Origin: Bacteroidales bacterium
GTDB lineage: Bacteria > Bacteroidota > Bacteroidia > Bacteroidales > NBLH01
Assembly: GCA_026988445.1 (NCBI GenBank)
Contig: JALSLF010000631.1
Coordinates: forward strand, 1-5,777
DNA length: 5,777 nt
Reading direction: 5' to 3'
Shown: positions 1 to 5,777 of the stretch, one piece after another
How positions within the stretch are numbered: the stretch's first letter is position 1
Layout of the letters: each line of letters opens with the position of its first letter
Translations under genes and position numbers: made by a program
Notes under the pieces: model-generated
What the model saw: the letters and a program-made list of their open reading frames with translations, nothing else
What the model was told of the DNA's origin: nothing
Database searches by the model: none

Positions 1-171
1 AGTATGTCTTTACCTGCAAAAATTGATATTGACTACAATAACAAAAGGTATTTTCAAAAATATGTTGACCCAAAGTTCAATATAAAATATTTAATTCTGG
101 TTACTAATTTATACGGTGGAAACAAACTAAATATATATGCAAGGGTAGAAGCCCGGAATAAAAACGAATAA
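1..171 (+). CDS. C-terminal end of an upstream protein, possibly an NHL-type beta-propeller (5' partial)
   Basis: Frame 1 is open from the first base to a TAA at 169-171, giving 56 residues; the true start lies outside the window, and the ATG at base 4 may be internal. The visible tail reads as short alternating beta strands (…YLILVTNLYGG, then LNIYARVEAR) and ends in a charged KNE. The 'LVTN-x-x-G-G-x-x-L-N-I-Y' pattern resembles the last blade of NHL/six-bladed beta-propeller proteins, which are often encoded beside multiheme cytochromes. This is a recollection of pattern, not a search result. The gene is on the same strand and ends only 5 nt before the next start, so it is probably in the same operon. 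The coding call is fairly sure; the family is a weak guess. Confidence 0.6.
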   Translation, partial: SMSLPAKIDIDYNNKRYFQKYVDPKFNIKYLILVTNLYGGNKLNIYARVEARNKNE

Positions 172-176
172 TTTGA

Positions 177-1010
177 ATGCAAAAAACTGGAAAAATACAT
201 ATGCTGACCATTATGTTCATAACGACAACTTTTTTTATGGCTTGTACTCCCAAGAAAAGCTATAAAGTTTTGTCGTTCTTTTTTGATGGAGTCCCTGAAC
301 CGGATACAACTGAGTATTTAGTATCCGTTGATACTATCTTATCAGCTGACAGTGCAAACATTGTAGCTATAAACAAGCTTGTTCCAACAATGTTTTATCA
401 TGCACCCTACCAAAAAAAGCAATGTGAGCGTTGCCATGATCAACGTTCAATGGGTAAAACAATTGAGCCTCAACCTCAGTTATGCTATAATTGTCATGAT
501 GATTTTTCCGAAATCTATAAATCTGTTCATGGTCCCGTTGGCGGTGGATTTTGCACATCTTGTCATAACCCGCACAAATCGAAAACAGATAAACTTCTTC
601 TTCGCAGTACACAAAAGTTATGTGCATTTTGTCATGATTCATTGTTGGTGGTCAACAGTCGATACCATAAAGATAGAGAAATTTCAAATTGTACAGAATG
701 CCATAACCCTCACGGAGGTGATAACAGATTTATGCCCCAAAAAGGTTCATGTTATAAATGTCATGAAAATTTTAATGAAAAACTTAAATATGTTCATGGT
801 CCTGTTGCAGGAGCATATTGTACAACATGCCATAGCCCGCATGTAACTAAAACTTATAAATTATTGAAAAAACAAGGTAATCCCTTATGTTTAAATTGTC
901 ATGAAGAAAAGTTGATTTTTGAAACGGATTATCATAAAAATACTGATAAAACTTGTACGGAATGTCATAATCCTCATGGAGGAGATAACAGATTTTTTAT
1001 TAAACCTTAA
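177..1010 (+). CDS. Nine-heme c-type cytochrome lipoprotein (paired CXXCH family)
   Basis: This is a 277-residue electron-transfer protein predicted to bind nine covalent c-type hemes outside the cytoplasm. The N-terminus is a lipoprotein signal: Lys2-rich start, hydrophobic stretch at about 9-20, and lipobox FMAC with the lipidated Cys at 23. CXXCH motifs begin at residues 83, 103, 126, 149, 172, 192, 215, 238 and 260. The mature chain has nine further histidines (75, 118, 133, 164, 179, 207, 222, 253, 267), one candidate distal ligand per heme. Residues 103-191 and 192-277 are two copies of a four-heme module, each with VHGP before its second heme and ending CTECHNPHGGDNRF. The residues after Cys23 (TPKKS) are not acidic, which argues for periplasmic rather than surface exposure in a Bacteroidota-type cell. 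ATG 177 is preferred over ATG 201 because only the longer form has a positively charged n-region. No clear Shine-Dalgarno site is seen. It could be the periplasmic donor of an outer-membrane conduit; that role is inference. Confidence 0.93.
   Translation: MQKTGKIHMLTIMFITTTFFMACTPKKSYKVLSFFFDGVPEPDTTEYLVSVDTILSADSANIVAINKLVPTMFYHAPYQKKQCERCHDQRSMGKTIEPQPQLCYNCHDDFSEIYKSVHGPVGGGFCTSCHNPHKSKTDKLLLRSTQKLCAFCHDSLLVVNSRYHKDREISNCTECHNPHGGDNRFMPQKGSCYKCHENFNEKLKYVHGPVAGAYCTTCHSPHVTKTYKLLKKQGNPLCLNCHEEKLIFETDYHKNTDKTCTECHNPHGGDNRFFIKP
483..1007 (+). repeat. Internal duplication of a four-heme module in the nine-heme lipoprotein
   Basis: Two direct copies, 483-749 (89 codons) and 750-1007 (86 codons), each encode four CXXCH motifs in the same spacing: offsets 0, 23, 46, 69 in copy 1 and 0, 23, 46, 68 in copy 2. 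The copies align without gaps except for one missing residue before the last motif of copy 2. Shared landmarks are VHGP, the CTxCHxPH second motif, an isolated YHK and the terminal CTECHNPHGGDNRF. The DNA is clearly diverged, so this is an old duplication, unlike the recent one in the 728-residue cytochrome. Confidence 0.88.
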
Positions 1011-1021
1011 TAAGAATAAAA

Positions 1022-2986
1022 TTGAAAGTAATTAAACGGACATATTTTGTTTTATTTTTATTACTATCAGTGGGTAGTTTTGCTCAACAACCTATTGCAT
1101 CAGTAGGTCTTTGGAAATTAACTAATCTAAACGGTGATTTCAATATCTATTCTTTTTATAGAGGAAATGAGCGAACTTTTAACAATTATTATGAATTTCA
1201 TCAAAGTGCATATATATCAGGAGGGGTAAACTTAAAAGCAAAAAGCTTTTTTTGGGACCCGCGATTTATGACTATTGATATAAATGCTGCATTTTTCCCT
1301 GAAACAGGAAATGAACTTTATATAAATATTCCCGACCGCTCTGAAATCAGAACATTGGGAAAACTTGATTTAAGAACAACTCTTTTTAAACAAAATGACC
1401 TAACTATTAATGCTTTTCTAAATTTAAATCAAAGTATAAATAACAGGGAAAATTTAACAAGCCTTAAAGCCAACAATAAACGCTGGGGCACCAGCTTATC
1501 ATATAGAAACAAAATAGCTCCTATTAATATTAATTATAGCCAAAGTTTATGGGACCAGGAAGAAATTGCTACCCAACGTGTTTTTCAGATGGATCAAAAA
1601 AGTTTTTTAACACGGGTTTCAAAATCTTTTTCCGAAAGAGATGTTAATGAGCTAAGCTACGCTCATGATAATTATTTTCGTAGAGATGGTAATTTAGCTC
1701 CGGTTGAAAATATAGTAGATAATACATTTCTAAAAAACTTAATTTATTTTGATGCAAAAAAGAAATATAGTTTCAGGTCTTTAATAAACGATTATAATCA
1801 AAAAGGAAGTAACCAATACAGAAGGTTTCAGATAAATGAACAATTATTATTTAAACTTCCTCAAAGGTTTACTTTTATTGCTGATTATTTGTTTTATAAT
1901 TTAAAACAACCCTATCAAAACCTCAGACAAAACAGGATAAGAACTACGCTAAAACATCAATTGTACGAGAGCTTAAATACAAATGTGTGGTATGAATATT
2001 ACAAATTTAACCATACAGCATATATCGAAGAAAATAAACGAATGGGCGTAGATATAGTTTATACTAAGAAAATACCTTTTAAAGGACACCTAAATCTGAC
2101 TTATAGGTATTTTAGACAATATCAGGATATGCAATCGCAAGATTCGTACATTAATGTGTTTAATGAAGAATTAACATTATCAGATGGTGAAATTACTCTA
2201 CTGAACAGACCGTATATTGATTTAAATACGGTTGTTGTAAAAGATATAACAGGTACAATTATTTACCTTAGAGATTTTGACTACATCTTGATTCAACGGA
2301 ATGATTATATCGAAATTCAACGCCTGCCGGGTGGACAAATACCAAATAACGAAGAAGTTTTTGTGGACTATATGGCTTTACAGCCGGGCTCATATCAGTA
2401 TATTGCTAACAACAATACGTTTTCTGCCAATGTTCGCTTATTTGGACATTTGTTTGAAATGTACTATACAAAAGTCATGCAAGATTATCCGGTACTTACA
2501 AATGTTGAACACATTACATTAAACCGTTTTAATCAAACTATTATTGGTGCAAGAATAGATGTTGATTTTGTTAGTGCAGGTGTCGAATATAATGATTATC
2601 AAAGTAATATCATACCATATACTATGATAAGATACCACCTGAATCTGCAAAAAACTTTTTATAAGCGTCTTTTATGTTCATTATACGGTAATGTGCGCAA
2701 TTATGAAAAAACCGTAGACAAAATCCCTCAGCAATTTATTGATGTAACCGCTAAAGTTATTTATCGTTTCAAAGCCAGAACAATGATATCTACGCAAGCA
2801 GGCTATCGGAAACAAAATGGTGATGGAATTGATTTAGAGTTGTTTACAGGGAAAACAGAATTTGAAACCACATACAGACAATTAACTTTTAAAGCAGGAG
2901 TAGATTTATATCAACGTAAAAATATTGGTGATGATAATCTTTTTTATAGCGTATATGGAAAGCTTATCAGAAGATTTAAATTATAA
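1022..2986 (+). CDS. Outer-membrane beta-barrel protein, candidate porin of a porin-cytochrome conduit
   Basis: A 654-residue heme-free protein with a standard signal peptide (MKVIKRTYF, then hydrophobic LFLLLSVGSFA), predicted cut after Ala21 before QQP. The start is TTG. An in-frame stop lies at 1001-1003, no ATG or GTG lies between it and the TTG, and the next in-frame ATG is near residue 83, which would remove the signal peptide. The mature chain is rich in aromatic, Asn and alternating polar/apolar segments typical of long barrel strands, has one Cys (552) and no CXXCH, and ends in YGKLIRRFKL. Residues about 402-456 form a distinct insert (VVVKDITG…RDFDYI…IQRLPGGQIPNNEEVFVDYM) that looks like a small beta-sandwich or loop domain. 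It starts 11 nt after the nine-heme cytochrome and ends 8 nt before the 27-heme cytochrome. By position it matches MtrB/OmbB-type sheath proteins, but I cannot assign it to those families by sequence, and a different barrel type is possible. Confidence 0.85.
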   Translation: MKVIKRTYFVLFLLLSVGSFAQQPIASVGLWKLTNLNGDFNIYSFYRGNERTFNNYYEFHQSAYISGGVNLKAKSFFWDPRFMTIDINAAFFPETGNELYINIPDRSEIRTLGKLDLRTTLFKQNDLTINAFLNLNQSINNRENLTSLKANNKRWGTSLSYRNKIAPININYSQSLWDQEEIATQRVFQMDQKSFLTRVSKSFSERDVNELSYAHDNYFRRDGNLAPVENIVDNTFLKNLIYFDAKKKYSFRSLINDYNQKGSNQYRRFQINEQLLFKLPQRFTFIADYLFYNLKQPYQNLRQNRIRTTLKHQLYESLNTNVWYEYYKFNHTAYIEENKRMGVDIVYTKKIPFKGHLNLTYRYFRQYQDMQSQDSYINVFNEELTLSDGEITLLNRPYIDLNTVVVKDITGTIIYLRDFDYILIQRNDYIEIQRLPGGQIPNNEEVFVDYMALQPGSYQYIANNNTFSANVRLFGHLFEMYYTKVMQDYPVLTNVEHITLNRFNQTIIGARIDVDFVSAGVEYNDYQSNIIPYTMIRYHLNLQKTFYKRLLCSLYGNVRNYEKTVDKIPQQFIDVTAKVIYRFKARTMISTQAGYRKQNGDGIDLELFTGKTEFETTYRQLTFKAGVDLYQRKNIGDDNLFYSVYGKLIRRFKL

Positions 2987-2994
2987 ACCTAATT

Positions 2995-5181
2995 ATGGAA
3001 GAGTTTCTTATTACAATATTAATATGGATTTCCGGTTTTAATCCTAATTTAGGCAGTACTTATACTATTGAGCAAGTTAGCTTTGCCGATACAAACTCTG
3101 TGTATTCCTTAGCTTTTACACAGGAAGATGAATCCTGTATGGAATGCCATAAAGAAGTTCTGGAACCAAGACGTAAACATGCACCTGTTAAAGAATCATG
3201 CGCTAAATGTCATCAGCCTAACGGGAAAGAACACCCTCTTGATGGGGTAAAAGGCTTTAACCTGGTAAAACAAGTTCCGGATTTGTGTTTTAAATGTCAT
3301 GATAATTTACAAGCCGGTGAAAACCCGCATCAGGCAAAATTAAATAATGATTGCAAAAAGTGTCATGAAGTTCATGCTTCAAAGAATAAAATGTTGCTTA
3401 CTCAAAAAAAGGCAGTAACATTATGTAACGAATGTCATGAACTGGAAATACCGGAAACCGATGTTATTCATAATCCGGTAAAAAGTGGACGATGCAATAA
3501 ATGTCATGATCCCCATAATAATGAATTTGGTTCATTTTTAAAACAAAAATCGCCTGATTTATGTTACCGTTGCCACGATGGTGTAGCCGAAGAAATGAAA
3601 CTGAGAAGGAAACATACAGCCGCTAAGGAAAATTGTTTTAATTGTCATGACCCACATAGTAATAAACAAAGTTATTTATTGCCCGATACAGTTCCTAATT
3701 TGTGTTTTAAATGCCATGATAATTTGCAAGCCGGTGAAAACCCGCATCAGGCAAAATTAAATAATGATTGCAAAAAGTGTCATGAAGTTCATGCCTCAAA
3801 AAATAAGATGTTGCTTACTCAAAAAAAGGCAGTAACATTATGTAACGAATGTCATGAACTGGAAATACCGGAAACCGATGTTATTCATAATCCGGTAAAA
3901 AGTGGACGATGTAATAAATGTCATGATCCCCATAATAATGAATTTGGTTCATTTTTAAAACAAAAATCACCGGATTTATGTTACCGTTGCCACGATGGTG
4001 TTGCCGAAGAGATGAAACTGAGAAAGAAACATACAGCTGCTAAGGAGAATTGTTTTAATTGTCATGATCCGCACAGTAACAAACAAAGCTATTTATTGCC
4101 CGATACCCTGCCAAATTTGTGTTTTAAATGTCATGATAATTTACAAGCGGGAGAAAATCCTCATCAATCAAAATTAAATAATGATTGCAAAAAGTGTCAT
4201 GCAGTACATGCCTCAAAAAATAAGATGTTGCTTACTCAAAAAAAGGCAGTAACATTGTGTAACGAATGTCATCAATTGGAAATTCCTGAAAGCAACACTG
4301 TACACAACCCGGTTAGCAGCGGAAGGTGTAATAAATGCCATGACCCGCATAATAATGAATTTGGTTCGTTTATAAAAAACGATATGCCGAATTTATGTTA
4401 TAGATGTCATGAAGGCGTAGAGGCATCAATGGGAATGGTTAATTTGCACCAACCGGCAAAAGAAGATTGTTTTAAATGTCATAAACCACATGATAATACA
4501 CAAAGTTATCTGCTACCGGATACGATACCGAATTTGTGTTACTCTTGTCATCAAGATTTTCAGCAAAATGTACAAAAAGCAACAAGAGTCCATAAAGTTT
4601 TAAATGATTCAAAATCGTGTGGTAATTGTCACTCTCCTCATGGTTCGCCTGAAAAAGGATTTTTAAAGAAAAAAGAAAAAGAAGTGTGTTTAGATTGTCA
4701 TGATAGGGTATATATGTCAGATGATAGAACAATAATGAATATTAAAAAGGTAATTGAAAATGCAAAATCTGTACATGGTCCTATTAATTTTGGGTGCTCT
4801 TCATGTCATAACCCTCATTATTCAGAGCGAATGGATTTATTAGTTAATAATTTCCCTGTTGGAGCTTATGCACCAGTTACAAAAGAAAATTTTGCATTGT
4901 GTTTTGATTGCCATACAAGTGAAATTATAGAGCAAGAATATAGTAAGACAGCTACAAATTTTCGTGATGGTGATAAAAACCTTCATTTTGTTCATACTAA
5001 CGGAAATAGAGGTAGGAACTGCACAACCTGTCATGATATTCATGCAGCTGCCAATAAGCATTTAATTAGTGAAAAGGTGCCATATGGTAAATGGGAAATG
5101 CCTATGAACTATAAAAGTAATGAAAATGGCGGATCGTGTTTTCCCGGATGTCATCAGGAAGAAAAATATGATAGAAGGTAA
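2995..5181 (+). CDS. Large multiheme c-type cytochrome, 26 CXXCH plus one CX3CH, with triplicated six-heme unit
   Basis: A 728-residue electron-transfer protein with 27 predicted heme sites. Layout: N-terminal pair (Cys48, Cys69); three 139-residue units at 98-236, 237-375 and 376-514, each with motifs at unit positions 1, 23, 47, 70, 93 and 117; then a diverged tail with motifs at 515, 542, 565, 601, 636 and 676, and a final CFPGCH at 715-720 (CX3CH). Each unit is three paired-CXXCH modules of about 46 residues. Outside the motifs there are 28 histidines, close to one distal ligand per heme. The N-terminus (MEEFLITILIWISGF) is hydrophobic but negatively charged, with no lipobox. ATG 2995 is the only sensible start, since an in-frame stop lies at 2977-2979 and the next Met is inside the first heme motif. 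No surface-anchor or C-terminal sorting domain is visible, so surface, periplasmic or secreted location is open. It lies 8 nt after the barrel gene and is probably co-transcribed. It may act as a heme wire in an outer-membrane conduit (inference). Confidence 0.94.
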   Translation: MEEFLITILIWISGFNPNLGSTYTIEQVSFADTNSVYSLAFTQEDESCMECHKEVLEPRRKHAPVKESCAKCHQPNGKEHPLDGVKGFNLVKQVPDLCFKCHDNLQAGENPHQAKLNNDCKKCHEVHASKNKMLLTQKKAVTLCNECHELEIPETDVIHNPVKSGRCNKCHDPHNNEFGSFLKQKSPDLCYRCHDGVAEEMKLRRKHTAAKENCFNCHDPHSNKQSYLLPDTVPNLCFKCHDNLQAGENPHQAKLNNDCKKCHEVHASKNKMLLTQKKAVTLCNECHELEIPETDVIHNPVKSGRCNKCHDPHNNEFGSFLKQKSPDLCYRCHDGVAEEMKLRKKHTAAKENCFNCHDPHSNKQSYLLPDTLPNLCFKCHDNLQAGENPHQSKLNNDCKKCHAVHASKNKMLLTQKKAVTLCNECHQLEIPESNTVHNPVSSGRCNKCHDPHNNEFGSFIKNDMPNLCYRCHEGVEASMGMVNLHQPAKEDCFKCHKPHDNTQSYLLPDTIPNLCYSCHQDFQQNVQKATRVHKVLNDSKSCGNCHSPHGSPEKGFLKKKEKEVCLDCHDRVYMSDDRTIMNIKKVIENAKSVHGPINFGCSSCHNPHYSERMDLLVNNFPVGAYAPVTKENFALCFDCHTSEIIEQEYSKTATNFRDGDKNLHFVHTNGNRGRNCTTCHDIHAAANKHLISEKVPYGKWEMPMNYKSNENGGSCFPGCHQEEKYDRR
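3286..4536 (+). repeat. Three exact-length tandem repeats of 417 nt (139 codons, six hemes each)
   Basis: Units are 3286-3702, 3703-4119 and 4120-4536, each starting at the TGT of a CFKCH motif, with no insertions or deletions between them; the fourth expected phase (4537) is met by CYSCH, where similarity falls off. By eye, units 1 and 2 differ at 22 of 417 bases in 21 codons, of which only two change the protein (Arg to Lys, Val to Leu). Fifteen of the 21 changed codons lie in the last third of the unit. Unit 3 differs from unit 2 at about 30 of 139 residues, mostly in the last third, with all motif Cys and His and all six extra His kept. Each unit carries an identical seven-A run at its Gln-Lys-Lys codons. 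Confidence 0.97.
5137..5154 (+). other. CX3CH heme-binding-like motif (CFPGCH) at the cytochrome C-terminus
   Basis: Codons TGT TTT CCC GGA TGT CAT encode Cys715-Phe-Pro-Gly-Cys719-His720, one residue longer than the other 26 motifs of the protein. CX3CH and longer spacings are known to accept heme c in some multiheme cytochromes. The site is followed by only eight residues (QEEKYDRR). It may be a real 27th heme, or a disulfide or metal site. Confidence 0.6.
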
Positions 5182-5241
5182 TAAATAACAGCTTAGCTTA
5201 ATAAGTAAAAATATTAAAATAAAACCCCAAAGTTAAAAATT

Positions 5242-5777
5242 ATGAATCGTTATATTTTTCTATTAATAATATCAGGTTTTTCTATTTTAAATCTATTAGG
5301 ACAAGACAATACAGGTAAAGAAACTTGTGTAGAATGTCATAAAGAATTAATTTCAAAAAAAAATGTACATCCATATAAGGAAAACTGTGAAGATTGTCAT
5401 AAGTCAAATGGTAATGAGCACCCTGTTGAAGGTGTTATTGGCTTTGTTTTGACAAAAAAAATGCCGGACTTATGTTATACTTGTCATGAAGATGTTATTC
5501 AAGAAAAAGTATTACATCAACCGGCTACTGACGGAGACTGTTTAGCTTGCCATGATGCACATCAATCAAATCATAAAAAATTATTATTAAGTGATGAAAA
5601 AACATTGTGCTTAAAGTGCCATGATAAGGCAATTAAATACAGGGATATAAAGATAATAAATATAAAAGCCTTATTAAAAGAGGGTAATTATGTGCACGGG
5701 GCTATTGATAGTGGATGTGCCGTATGTCATAGCCCACATACATCTGATAATACATTCCGCTTTAAAAAGCATTTTCC
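5242..5777 (+). CDS. Multiheme c-type cytochrome, paralogue of the preceding one (3' partial)
   Basis: An open frame runs from ATG 5242 to the window end, 178 complete codons with no stop. Residues 1-20 (MNRYIFLLIISGFSILNLLG) are a good signal peptide with Arg3 and a hydrophobic core, likely cut before QDN; there is no lipobox. CXXCH motifs begin at residues 29, 49, 78, 100, 123 and 159, so six hemes are visible and more may follow. Residues 29-85 align with residues 48-105 of the upstream 728-residue cytochrome (CxECHKE, NGxEHPxxGVxGF, PDLCxxCH). Residues 123-166 match its tail (LCLxCHD, a long INIK-type helix-like stretch, then VHG and CxxCHxPH). It thus looks like the same protein family without the triplicated six-heme block. 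It lies 60 nt after the previous stop; I see no convincing promoter, terminator or Shine-Dalgarno site in that gap (5182-5241), so read-through in one operon is likely but not shown. Confidence 0.9.
   Translation, partial: MNRYIFLLIISGFSILNLLGQDNTGKETCVECHKELISKKNVHPYKENCEDCHKSNGNEHPVEGVIGFVLTKKMPDLCYTCHEDVIQEKVLHQPATDGDCLACHDAHQSNHKKLLLSDEKTLCLKCHDKAIKYRDIKIINIKALLKEGNYVHGAIDSGCAVCHSPHTSDNTFRFKKHF

Noticed and set aside
165..176. TAATTTG just before ATG 177 as a Bacteroidota -7 promoter element
   Set aside because: The spacing does not fit TAnnTTTG, and the site touches the start codon, leaving no room for a leader.
367..642. 91-codon open frame on the minus strand inside the nine-heme cytochrome gene
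   Set aside because: It lies wholly opposite a frame with nine CXXCH motifs and a signal peptide; its residue make-up reflects the complement of repeated Cys/His codons.
379..846. 155-codon plus-strand frame overlapping the nine-heme cytochrome
   Set aside because: It is a frame-shifted reading of the cytochrome, with no signal peptide or recognisable domain, and its recurring HVIN/HAI-type pieces are shifted heme motifs.
2301..2522. 73-codon plus-strand frame inside the barrel gene
   Set aside because: It is fully contained in the 654-residue reading frame and has no start context or domain.
3400..4245. Seven-A runs in each repeat unit as phase-variation tracts
   Set aside because: They encode conserved Gln-Lys-Lys codons in all three units and are short for slippage; nothing shows length variation.
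3286..4536. Direct repeats as a possible CRISPR array or mobile element
   Set aside because: The period is 417 nt, in frame and fully coding, with no short repeat-spacer pattern, terminal inverted repeats or transposase.
4472..5061. Two minus-strand open frames (4472-4732 and 4840-5061)
   Set aside because: Both are opposite the heme-rich tail of the large cytochrome and show no domain or upstream signals.
5182..5241. Terminator or promoter in the 60-nt gap before the last gene
   Set aside because: Only a weak four-base CTTA/TAAG pairing is seen, with no T-run after a GC stem; no TAnnTTTG-like Bacteroidota promoter element is present on the plus strand.

Overview
The window is a co-directional, AT-rich (+ strand) gene cluster dominated by multiheme c-type cytochromes. 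The low GC, A-rich start regions without clear Shine-Dalgarno sequences, one TTG start and the 'paired CXXCH' cytochrome style suggest an anaerobic Bacteroidota or Ignavibacteriota-like bacterium. That taxonomic guess rests on sequence style alone.

Layout. Bases 1-171 hold the last 56 codons of an upstream gene, possibly the final blade of an NHL-type beta-propeller. Five bases later comes a 277-aa lipoprotein cytochrome with nine CXXCH motifs (177-1010), built as one heme plus two four-heme repeats. Eleven bases later is a 654-aa heme-free outer-membrane beta-barrel candidate (1022-2986, TTG start). Eight bases after that is a 728-aa cytochrome with 26 CXXCH motifs plus one CX3CH (2995-5181). 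Its centre is three back-to-back copies of a 139-residue, six-heme unit (3286-4536, period exactly 417 nt). After a 60-nt gap, a second cytochrome related to the previous one begins at 5242 and runs off the end; six CXXCH motifs are visible. No stretch over 300 bases lacks a gene, and I see no RNA gene, mobile element or CRISPR array.

Working together. A barrel between a lipoprotein cytochrome and large multiheme cytochromes is the arrangement of porin-cytochrome electron conduits (MtrCAB of Shewanella; OmbB-OmaB-OmcB of Geobacter). The most economical reading is a trans-outer-membrane electron conduit for extracellular electron transfer. In this model the 9-heme lipoprotein is the periplasmic-side donor, the barrel is the sheath, and the 27-heme and following cytochromes carry electrons onward. 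About 42 heme sites lie in about 5.6 kb. The conduit role is inferred from gene content and order. Nothing in the sequence proves that the large cytochromes reach the cell surface, since they have no lipobox and no visible surface-anchoring domain.
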